A model generated the notes under the pieces. It ran no database searches. It saw only the letters and a list, made by a program, of their open reading frames with translations, and was not told the origin of the DNA. A stretch of 64,000 nucleotides of DNA from Owenia fusiformis. Lineage: Eukaryota > Annelida > Polychaeta > Sabellida > Oweniidae. Below are positions 24,101-32,800 of the stretch, in pieces (position 1 is the first letter of the stretch; each line of letters opens with the position of its first letter). Location of the stretch: the NCBI GenBank assembly GCA_903813345.2, contig CAIIXF020000008.1, forward strand, positions 21,996,822 to 22,060,821, written 5' to 3'. The translations under genes and the position numbers were made by a program.

Positions 24101-27100
24101 GGGATGAGCCCAAGTCTGTGTGCAAGCACCTCATCTTGTATGATAGATGTGTTATTGTACACAGATACCTTCTCAATCGCCATTGTTGGCACCTGCTCGA
24201 TTAAAATGGTAAGAAAATGATGTGTATCAGAATGTCAGCACCTCATCTTATATGATAGATGTGTTATTGTACACAGATACCTTCTCAATCGCCATTGTTG
24301 GCACCTGCTCAATTAAAATGGTAAGAAAATGATGTGTATCAGAATGTCAGTAACTCATGTTTTGTAAATCATGTTTTGAAAAGCAAAATGGTAGGAATTC
24401 AAATACTCAGTTGCGAGAAGGTAGTTACCAGTTTCGCCACCAGGTGGCTGATTCGGGGGAATTAACATGGCAGGGTATTACAATATTCCCTTAAACTTGA
24501 ATATTCATCAGTTTTAGTGGTTCACTTTTCATATTAACCTAAATGTATGTGATTGTTATACAAATTAAAATATGTCCAGTAAAAGGAAATATTATCTGCC
24601 CAATTCAAGAAAAGATATTTTTGTGGTTTTACAACATGGGGTCTATGGGTAATCTCCTCAACCTAGAAGTTGCATTTTCAAAGAAAATTAAATTTTCAAA
24701 GTTGATAAACTCTTTTCAAAACCACATTTCTAGATGTAATGTTACATGTAGATTCCAAATATGACATCAGTTTGATTGAATTGTGAATTTTTAATGAAGT
24801 AAATCAAGATTATTCTACTCATATCTAGGATATTCTTCCTTATATTTAGATAACTTAGAAACTTATTTTGCAATATTAGCCAATTTCTTCAGTGAATCTT
24901 CGGATTTTATGCCCTAAACTCATAATGAGCCATGGGAAAATCACAGTTAAGATTAAGAATTCGAACTATCATAGACTTATAGGCCAGGGATATGTTTTGA
25001 AGTCTGATCAATATTTTAGTGATACTACACAAACAAAATGTCCTAACCTCTGAGAGTAGAATTCTTCTGAATGCATTAGCAATAGCAGCGTCTACTCCTA
25101 TCATGTCAAACTCCATCTGCTCATCAGTCATTCTTATGATCTCAATACGCAGGTCCTAGAACAACATAGCAAATGGTTCTCACTTAAAAAGACAAATTAA
25201 TACTAGTATATTACACAATGACTCATAAAATATCAAGAAATTTAAATAAATATTACATATATTAAACTAAATATAGAATAATGCTTATAATTCAAAATAT
25301 AACAACAGTTTCACCAATTTGATAATTGATTGTGTCTATTTTGCAAAATCTCTCCTGACTTGATCTTCTGGTTGAAATATAATTATATACAGTAAGAATG
25401 TGTCTATTGAAGGTAGTTCACTAGAGAGGTGGTCTTATACAGACATAAGTGGTGAATGTGCTGTGAAGGGGTGTTCACTAGACACAAGTGTTCACTAAAG
25501 AGAGGTGTTTACTAATACAGGTTTAACTGGCATATGTTTGTGTTAAGAGATTTAAAAATTATTAAATGCACAAAATATGACCTTTAATTTTGGTTGGTCA
25601 AATGAACTATAGTTTTTCGTTTTGTTTTTCAAATGTTTTCCCTTGTGCTTTCTTTTGAAACCTGCTTACCTCCTTGAACTTTTTGAAACTCCAACTGTCA
25701 TCATATCCGACATAAGAGCCAGGATAGCTGGTGCTGTGACTCTATAATCAGAAATTAATGTAATGTTCCTTTCCTATAGTCTTTCTATCTCGATTCTCCC
25801 TCCTGGTTCAATTTATGAATCAAAGTGAAAATGAGTCACTTTTGAACTCTTTTATGATACTCTATTTAGAAGGTCAATATTATGAATACTGAGATGAAAA
25901 TAAATCAAAAATGAACTTATATATTTTTCATCAAGCCCATAATTACAGACATGATTACACCCTTCAAAAAGAGTTTATCATTCCCTGCTTTTTGATGGGA
26001 ATGTTGTTGCAAGCTTGGACAAAGAAACCGGACATATTCATGCAAATGTACATTGTATACCATGAACAGTGTAAGGTACATGTATGCATTTCAAAATCCC
26101 CATCAAGCTTTGTTATTGGTATATTTGAATGAACTTCCAAGCATTGCCAAAGTGACTGTGATGTGGGTTAGGAAATATTTTGGAGTGACTATATCATATG
26201 TTATCAAGGCTCGAAAGCCCATGGTTTGATAAGCCAATAAAAGAGAACTGCAAATTTCAGTCTCATCTAAAAATAGAAGATTATGTCAGGTGAATTTCTT
26301 ATTTCAGAAAGTTGAACGATGCAGTCAATTCAAGTTTCAGCTTGTATTATTTTTCTTTATTTTTCTTCTAAATTAAAGAACAGATTCCGAAGTATTCTCA
26401 TAAAAATGGGTATGGTTCAAAATGTGTTATCATGACTCTGATGTTTGAACAGGTCTAGCATCAAATTCTGCTGTCTGATCTTAATGGCATAATTGACAAA
26501 ATTTCACTGTTCAACTTCGGGTCAATACAACCCACGTGGGATTTGTTTTGGTCATGGTATAGGAAATGTAGTAATTAAAACACTAGTTTGCTACTTTGTA
26601 GATGTATGGCACGTATATGTGTACATGTATTGACAATTAATGTTTGGTAATAGCTAGTAGGAGTGTCAGGGACCGCTGACAGATTATAATTTTGAACCAA
26701 AAAATTGAATTATATTTTTGGCGGTTTCAGTAAATCAATGGGGTAATCAGGTCCTACGTGCTTTTTACAGGCCCAGAAATCAATGCTCGCTTATAAATGT
26801 AGCAAAATCTTTTTTCGTTCGTGGGATATTTTTTTCACCATATAACCGAACGGGAAGTTTTTGAATAGGACTACATGATCTGAATGGATGCGAGATGGGC
26901 TGGGATTTGAGAAATTATGATTTGACCTTTGCCAATTTTACATCATCATCATCATCATCATCATCAGTATTAAGACTAGTTGGTTACTCCAGTTATTAGT
27001 CTCATCTGTTCAAACATAGTTTAGATCTGAGCTTTAGTACAAACTTTAAGGACAAAAAGGGGGGAAACCTATAGCCGGTAGTGTTGATACACCCAGTGTC

Positions 27101-29728
27101 TGTCCAGAGCTGTCTTGAAGACATCCAGATTTTCTGCCTGTGCCACCTCTGTAGGGAGACTGTTCCAATCATTAATGATGCGTTGACTGAATGTGTTTTT
27201 CCTTACATCTAGTCTGGACCTTTGCTTATAAAGTTTGTCCCTGTGCCCTCTGGTTGCACTGTCATGTTTGGTGAAGAATAATCCACTGTCAAGATTTTCT
27301 AAATTGTTCAGTATTTTATACACCTGGATCATATCTCCGCGTTTCCTTCTATATGCCAGGGAATAGAGTTTGAGACTACTTAGCCTTTCTTCATATGGTA
27401 GATCTTGTAAACCATTGATTAACTTGGTCGCTCTACGTTGAACTTTCTCTAGTTTGCTTATATCTGCTTGATACCTTGGACACCAGATTACATTATTATA
27501 TTCCAGGTGAGGTCTGACTAGAGTTTTATACAATGGTATCAGTGTATCCTTATCTCTATATGTCAAGGTGTATCTTATGGCCCCAAGTATACTATTGGCT
27601 TTACTTGTGCATTTATCCACTTGTTTATGAAACTTAAGTTCATTATCAATTGTAACTCCCAAATCATTTTCTTCTGTTACTGTCGTTAGTTTCTCGCCTT
27701 CCATTGTATAGTCATGTTTTGGATTGTTGGAGCCAAGATGCATCACTTTGCATTTTTCTTTATTAAATTTCAGTAGCCATTTGTTACTCCATTCTACTAG
27801 ATTGTTTATGTCTCCTTGCAGCCCTTGTATTTTCTCTGCACTGCTGACTGGAGCATATAGTTTGGTGTCATCTGCAAACATTTTAGCTATGGTTGTTACT
27901 ACATCAGGGAGGTCGTTGGCGTATATCAGAAAGCAGATCGGCCCTAACACACTTCCCTGAGCTACTCCACTGGTTACGGTCCTCCATTCGGATAGTTCTC
28001 CATTTATTCTAACCCTTTGCTTCCTGTTAGTGATGAAGTTTTCCATAAGTTTAAGTAGATTCCCTTGGATTCCATAGGAGTTGATCTTTTCCATTAATCT
28101 CTTGTGTGGCACTGAATCAAAACATTTCGAAAAATCAAAATATATTACGTCTAGTGGCTCCCCGTCATCTATTAGTTTTGTCCACTGTTCCATGACCGTC
28201 AGGAGTTGAGTGCAGCATGATCTCCCAGGTGTAAACCCGTGCTGTTGGTCAGTTAGTAGATCGTTTTCCATTAGGTGTTTAAGAAGAGTGTCCCTTATAA
28301 TTGACTCCATAAGCTTGCAGGTAATACAAGTTAGGCTGACTGGTCGGTAGTTACCTGGTAATGTTTTCTTTCCCTTCTTGTGGATTGGAATTACATTTGC
28401 TTGCTTCCATTCATCCGGGAGTTCTCCAGTTTCCAGACATTTTGTGAATAATAAGGTCAGTGGTGGTGCCAATTCCTTCGAGGCTTCCTTTAGGATTTTG
28501 GGATGTATATCATCTGGGCCTGGGGATTTGTTCACTCTTAGTTTGTTTAGTTGTAGTAGTACTTTTTCCTGTGTAAATTCTACATTATCTAGGGTTATCG
28601 TTGTCCTGGGTATAACTCTGGGTATATCTCCATCCTCTACAGTGAAGATTGAGGAAAAGTATTCATTGAATATGTTTGCCTTCTTCCAGTCATCATCAGT
28701 TAGTGTTCCGTCTGTTGACTCCATGGATCCTATTTTAGGTCTTGTCTTTAGTTTGGAGTTGACATATGCCCAGAAAGCTTTAGGGTTTTGCTTGGCTTCT
28801 TTGGCTAGTTCTCTTTCAAAGGTCCTGCATAGTTCTCTACAGAGTTTTCTTGTTTTGTTACTTTCCCTTTTAGCTTTCACGTAATCTTCATACTTTTTTG
28901 TTTCCCTGTACCTCTTCCATACTTTGTATTTCCTCCTAATTTGCTTTAAACCTTGCCGAGTCATCCATTTTTTCTTAGATTTGTTCCTTGGTTTAAGGGG
29001 AATATGCTTCGATACTACTTTTTCAATGTTGCTTTTTATGATTGCCCACATTTCTCCTGTACTTTTAACATTCAATATCTGAGTCCAGTTTATTTCTCCT
29101 AGTTCACGTTTAATAACTTTGTAATCTCCCTTGTTATAATTCCTGGATTTTTGGGTAGTATCCTTCGGACTTCTGTCAATAATCGTGACTACGTATCTTA
29201 GTGTTAAATGATCACGGAGACCGAAAGGGGTTAGATACTCTATGTCGCCAATTGAGTTTTCTTCGCGGGATAAAACTAGGTCAAGGATATTTTCTTTTTG
29301 GCCTTCTCTTTTCCTTGTAGGCTCGAGTACATGCTGATAAAGAAAATTGTCTTGTATGGTACTTAGGAATCTAGAACTCATGTACATGTATTCCAATGGG
29401 TGAAAAAGTAAGTTGCTTTCTACCTTCCAAAGAAGAAAAATACAATGTATTTAGGTTACCATATTCTATGGCCACTAACATGGTTCGAAGTGAGTAGATC
29501 TAATAGCAGACGCTTTTTCTCACATGTTTTTGTTGATAGATTTGGCATGGTATTTACTCTCCGAATAACTCAGCATTGGTGGAGCGAAGTTTTAAAAAAA
29601 TAGGCGTAACTGATCTTCATGTAGCATATCATAGAAAAACGGTAGTTAGACAATATACTACTTACGTTAACAACAGCATGTTCTTCTAGAATAATTTTTG
29701 AGCGAATTTCTTCTACATTGGAATCCAT
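18123..29728 (-). CDS. POLR1C: RNA polymerases I and III subunit RPAC1
   Basis: Nine coding exons, all with GT-AG borders and matching phases: 29728-29666, 25741-25670, 25155-25048, 24192-24060, 22722-22553, 19717-19585, 19236-19117, 18706-18590 and 18247-18123 (TAG). They give 346 residues, the same length as the human protein. The protein is the alpha-like subunit that dimerises with POLR1D to start assembly of Pol I and Pol III. Recognised stretches include [20 protein letters not shown] (alpha motif), [42 protein letters not shown] and [15 protein letters not shown]. The ATG at 29728 matches the short human N terminus. Introns 1, 4 and 5 hold a LINE, a MULE-like element and tRNA-Tyr genes; intron 3 holds a duplicated piece of exon 4. 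Confidence 0.97.
18427..18525. repeat. Dispersed repeat shared with 63019-63100
   Basis: The text 'GGTAGCCAGACTGCAAAGG', 'TTGGCAATCAGTTTAT' and 'CAAGAGTAAAAAGTTATTGCC' recurs at 63019-63100 in the same order with changes. It lies in the last POLR1C intron. No coding potential; probably a short interspersed element. Confidence 0.55.
19825..19880 (-). pseudogene. tRNA-Tyr fragment (5' half plus intron)
   Basis: Matches the neighbouring tRNA-Tyr genes from the 5' acceptor strand (CCTGTGATAGC at 19880) through D arm, anticodon GTA and tRNA intron, then diverges; the T arm and 3' acceptor strand are missing. It is the left-most unit of the tandem array and is presumably inactive. Confidence 0.85.
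20068..20155 (-). tRNA. tRNA-Tyr (GUA) with 15-nt intron
   Basis: Cloverleaf folds on the minus strand: acceptor CCTGTGA with TCGCAGG, D arm GCTC/GAGC, anticodon stem GAGGA/TCCTT with anticodon GTA, variable AGGTC, T arm ACTGG-TTCGACT-CCGGT, discriminator A. A 15-nt intron follows the base 3' to the anticodon, the canonical position; eukaryotic tRNA-Tyr genes characteristically have an intron. Internal A and B boxes are intact and a run TTTTT follows as Pol III terminator. It lies in POLR1C intron 5, sense to POLR1C. Confidence 0.95.
20343..20430 (-). tRNA. tRNA-Tyr (GUA) with 15-nt intron
   Basis: The 88-nt gene and its tRNA intron match the copy at 20068 throughout, and a T-run follows. 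Second intact member of the tandem array in POLR1C intron 5. Confidence 0.95.
20625..20712 (-). tRNA. tRNA-Tyr (GUA) with 15-nt intron
   Basis: Third intact copy, identical in its tRNA portion to the other two. Its upstream side (20725 onward) is unrelated to the spacer of the other copies, so this is the edge of the array. Confidence 0.95.
21355..21549. mobile_element. GCCCATAGC/GCTATGGGC inverted-repeat element
   Basis: Begins GCTGCCAGGCCCATAGCAAG and ends GCTATGGGCCTGGCTGCC, so the ends are inverted. The interior has 'AAAGTGCTCAGAATGG' and 'TTTTGGCCAGG', shared with the copies at 38079 (opposite orientation) and 62757. It lies in POLR1C intron 5. A non-autonomous DNA element is likely. 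Confidence 0.7.
23086..23894. mobile_element. Mutator-like non-autonomous DNA transposon
   Basis: An 809-bp element with inverted ends of about 60 bp (outermost TAGCCTTGCCCA; further shared blocks GTCGGT, TTTTTAC, TATCTGAT, ACCGCCTTGTAC). It is flanked by an exact 9-bp direct repeat, TGATTTCCC, at 23077-23085 and 23895-23903. Long inverted ends with a 9-bp duplication fit the Mutator superfamily; Merlin and hAT (8 bp) are less likely. No transposase is encoded. The element lies in POLR1C intron 4 and has more CpG than its surroundings. Confidence 0.85.
24125..24348 (-). repeat. 112-bp tandem duplication covering the POLR1C exon 4 start
   Basis: Two adjacent 112-bp copies (24125-24236 and 24237-24348) differ at about two positions. 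Each contains the 3' splice site and first 68 nt of exon 4. One difference turns codon 19 of the upstream copy (24248-24250 on the minus strand) from CAA to TAA. The copy has an acceptor but no donor, so use of its acceptor would end translation early. Confidence 0.93.
26941..29420 (-). mobile_element. 5'-truncated CR1/Jockey-type LINE
   Basis: Non-LTR retrotransposon in POLR1C intron 1, on the same strand as POLR1C. It ends in a (GAT)n microsatellite tail (eight CAT units at 26941-26964), as do many CR1/L2-group elements. The open frame starts within the C-terminal part of the endonuclease domain, so the 5' end is truncated near 29400. No target duplication was found. Confidence 0.9.
27069..29396 (-). 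CDS. LINE reverse transcriptase polyprotein, 5' truncated
   Basis: An uninterrupted frame of 775 codons. Roughly the first 75 residues are the end of the apurinic endonuclease domain ([19 protein letters not shown], then GLRDHLTL). A Lys/Arg-rich linker follows. The reverse transcriptase runs from about residue 290 to 600: [58 protein letters not shown] and the catalytic FADD box. The C-terminal part ([27 protein letters not shown]) is typical of the CR1/Jockey group. There is no ATG at the nominal first codon (TTG), since the real start is lost. Lack of stops suggests a fairly recent insertion. Confidence 0.93.
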   Translation of the reverse strand: MEYMYMSSRFLSTIQDNFLYQHVLEPTRKREGQKENILDLVLSREENSIGDIEYLTPFGLRDHLTLRYVVTIIDRSPKDTTQKSRNYNKGDYKVIKRELGEINWTQILNVKSTGEMWAIIKSNIEKVVSKHIPLKPRNKSKKKWMTRQGLKQIRRKYKVWKRYRETKKYEDYVKAKRESNKTRKLCRELCRTFERELAKEAKQNPKAFWAYVNSKLKTRPKIGSMESTDGTLTDDDWKKANIFNEYFSSIFTVEDGDIPRVIPRTTITLDNVEFTQEKVLLQLNKLRVNKSPGPDDIHPKILKEASKELAPPLTLLFTKCLETGELPDEWKQANVIPIHKKGKKTLPGNYRPVSLTCITCKLMESIIRDTLLKHLMENDLLTDQQHGFTPGRSCCTQLLTVMEQWTKLIDDGEPLDVIYFDFSKCFDSVPHKRLMEKINSYGIQGNLLKLMENFITNRKQRVRINGELSEWRTVTSGVAQGSVLGPICFLIYANDLPDVVTTIAKMFADDTKLYAPVSSAEKIQGLQGDINNLVEWSNKWLLKFNKEKCKVMHLGSNNPKHDYTMEGEKLTTVTEENDLGVTIDNELKFHKQVDKCTSKANSILGAIRYTLTYRDKDTLIPLYKTLVRPHLEYNNVIWCPRYQADISKLEKVQRRATKLINGLQDLPYEERLSSLKLYSLAYRRKRGDMIQVYKILNNLENLDSGLFFTKHDSATRGHRDKLYKQRSRLDVRKNTFSQRIINDWNSLPTEVAQAENLDVFKTALDRHWVYQHYRL

Positions 29729-29822
29729 CTTGAAATGGTGCACTGTGGGATAGAAAGTACTCGCCTACGCATGCGTATTGATCATATGAGGTGTGTTCCG
29801 CCATTTTTCTCAAAATACAAAA
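29729..29822. promoter_or_regulatory. Bidirectional promoter, POLR1C/AP2S1
   Basis: Only 94 bp separate the two divergent start codons. The gap includes a perfect 12-bp palindrome TACGCATGCGTA (29766-29777), close to the NRF1 consensus, and CCGCCATTTTT (29798-29808), a YY1 site in the orientation and position seen at many animal transcription starts. No TATA box was seen. Both genes are housekeeping genes, which fits this promoter type. Confidence 0.8.
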
Positions 29823-32800
29823 ATGGTAAGTTATTTCCGTTTATCTGCAACAATACCCTGATATACATATAATAAACCTGTTTATTGTATGCTATGTTAT
29901 CTTTTTAGATATATCTCGAATAATGATTACTTTTAGATTCTTGAATCTAAGGTAAATACGCCTCAGAAAATCAACGTCAATTTTTTCTCTCAGAATTTTT
30001 TCATTGATTTTTATTGCGGGGCGGGCTTATTTGACAGACACAACCAATTTCAATATTCCTCATGTATTACTTGCCAGTATGATTATCATTACGTCTAATT
30101 AAGTCCAAGTCTGTCTGATTTTGTCACAACATTTTGATATGAATTTTTTAACCCTTTCTAAATTTTTGAGCAGTTTACAATTTTAGCACTCTCTCTGTAC
30201 ACTCTTTACACTGTACCGTATACAAACTGTGCTATACAATAACAATCGGTGCAGATATAATGTGTGCAAGGTGCGGATCAGTCATTTTTGAATTTGATTT
30301 AGTCATATTTCACCAACTAAGTCATGTTGGGTGCTCAATTATATTCATGCATTTGTCACGCCTAACCATCGACAAGGTACAGTGACAAGATATACCGTAG
30401 TACACTTTAGATGTACGATGTGACTATTTAACTGATTTGAAGCAAAGAAAATAATGCAGGTGTGAGAGAGTATTATTGCTTGATGTGTCACTATAGAATG
30501 CACTACACACCTATTTACACAATTTCCTTTTTATTAGGGAACCTGTACATATCACGCCTAACCATCGACAAGGTACAGTGACAAAATATACCGGAGTACA
30601 CTTGAGATGTACGATGTCACTATTTAACTGATTTGAAGCAAAGACAATGATGTAGGTTTAAAAAAAATAATCTGAGGAATGCATTAAGGATTTCATGTTT
30701 GATTTTTGTGTATTCATTTAGGAAGACATCTAACTTTCTAATAAAGTTAAAAGATTTTCGAACAGCACTCGATTTCTTTCGTAGTCAATCTACCCATGAA
30801 AATTGATCAGTGGGAAAATGTTTGGTTTTCACATTTCCTTTGATCATTTTTTCCCCTGTTGCCTAAGGGTGTCGATTATTTTTATGAGAATATGTTTCCC
30901 TATACTACAAAATTTAGGACTGGTGGAGATTAATAAATATTCAAGTATTTATTGTTATTTGAAAAAATCAGAAATGTGCATTGTCAACTTGAATGTAATG
31001 TATGTTGTCCCTGTAATTGAAATTCATGAGATATACATAATATTAAACAATGTTTACAATGATTTCATTTCAAAATTCGTTAAGGTTTTTATGAGTAACA
31101 AGTGATCTTTAACATGTTTAACGAACATGTTCAAGTATCCTTTTTGCCTTTTCATTTTATGAAAGTATTGTTGTGGTGGTGGTTAATTTGTGCCCATTTG
31201 GTGTTAGCTTCCAGCCCAAACTACCATCCAGTGTCTCGGAATAGAATATGTTGAAGACTAGCACTGCCACGGAGTCTCTTTCCAGCCTGTTTGATTATTT
31301 GGCGTCTGTAGCTTACGTTTTGTAAGTTACATTCAATTTGAAAGATAGATCTACTGATCTATACTAGCTTATTGAATATGAATTTTTAAAATCCCGTTTA
31401 TGATATATCTAGAAAGTTTCAATAGTTCAATCAAATTGAAGTAATTCTGTAATTGTTCTGTTTCAATTTTAAATGCATCTGACCCCCTGTCTGTTAGTGT
31501 TATGAAAATACGTTGTCTGCTTTAGGGTTCACTGTGAATTGAGTAAGTTCAATGGGACAACGTTCATTCGAGTTGACAACATACACTTATATTTTTTTTT
31601 AAAAATGTTCATAAAAATCTTCAACACTCTTAGATGACAGGGGAGGAAATGATCAAAGGAAATGTGTAAAAACACAACATTTTCCAACCGACCAATTATA
31701 TGGTAGATTGACTACGAAAAAAATCGAGCACTGTTTCAAAATCTTTTAACGTTTTTAGAAAGTTAAATGTCTTCCTAAATGAATACACAAAAAGTCAAAC
31801 ATGAAATCCTTAATGCATTCCACAGATTATTTTTTTTAAAACCTACATCATTGTCTTTGCTTCAAATCAGTTAAATAGTGACATCGTATATCTCAAGTGT
31901 ACTCCGGTATATTTTGTCACTGTACCTTGTCGATGGTTAGGCGTGATATGTACAGGTTCCCTAATAAAAAGGAAATTGTGTAAATAGGTGTGTAGTGCAT
32001 TCTATAGTGACACATCAAGCAATAATACTCTCTCTAAAGCAAATGATTTGAGATTGCAGCTATTTCACAGTGTAAATAGTAATCAATCAATATTGGTGAT
32101 CGAGATGACCTATCTATACAAATTATATTTGCATTTTGTGTGATTTTATACAATATGGAAAGATTAAACAAAAATGTGCTACCTCTAAACAAGCTGTGCG
32201 GATATCCAAAAAGTGACGATATGTAAACCCCTTGTTTAGAGGTAGAACATATCCGATAAATGTTTTAAATTTTTAAATTTTTAAAGAATGCAAAAATAAG
32301 TTATGGTATATCGATTGGTCATCTCTATCACCAATACTGAATGAAGGCTGTTTACTGTGTAATTAATCAGTAGTTTCAAATTCTTTACTCTGGAGCAAGG
32401 ATGAATGCTTTGAAGTGCCTCATTAAAGAATGAAGAATTCAACTCTAGACAAAATTTCCCTATGACTATAATTGAGCACCTAACATGCCTTAGTTTATGA
32501 AATATCACAAATTCAAATTCAAAAATGACTGTTAATATTTGCACCTTGTGCACATAATATCCGCACTGCTTGTTTTCATATAGCACAGTCTGTATAGGGT
32601 GTTATATATTTGCTATTCTTCAGAATGCATGCAACCCCGAGGGGGTTCACTGTATATAAATTTGGGCGGGGGTCCTAGGCTGAACCCTCAGACATCAATA
32701 TGCCCCATACCAAACTGTCCAATTTCAATGTGTTCCCATACTAGCCAAAATAACACCCAAAAGCCATGCCAAATGCCCAAATATAGGACCAATGCCATAC

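Larger units (their letters stand above)
30215..32600. mobile_element. 2.4-kb foldback (long inverted repeat) element
   Basis: Left arm 30215-30890 and right arm 31608-32600 are inverted copies of each other with high identity; examples are TCACGCCTAACCATCGACAA / TTGTCGATGGTTAGGCGTGA and GTGTCACTATAGAATGCACT / AGTGCATTCTATAGTGACAC. The central 720 bp has no convincing coding sequence. The right arm has about 420 bp absent from the left (32040-32460), and the left arm has an extra copy of a 105-bp block. It lies in AP2S1 intron 1. No transposase and no certain target duplication were found. Confidence 0.85.

Noticed and set aside
26941-26967. CAT microsatellite as an independent feature
   Set aside because: It is best explained as the 3' tail of the LINE.
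28378-28884. 168-codon frame on + inside the LINE
   Set aside because: Antisense shadow of the reverse transcriptase frame.
30803-31105. Possible transposase in the foldback centre (100 codons)
   Set aside because: No recognisable motif; composition matches AT-rich non-coding sequence.
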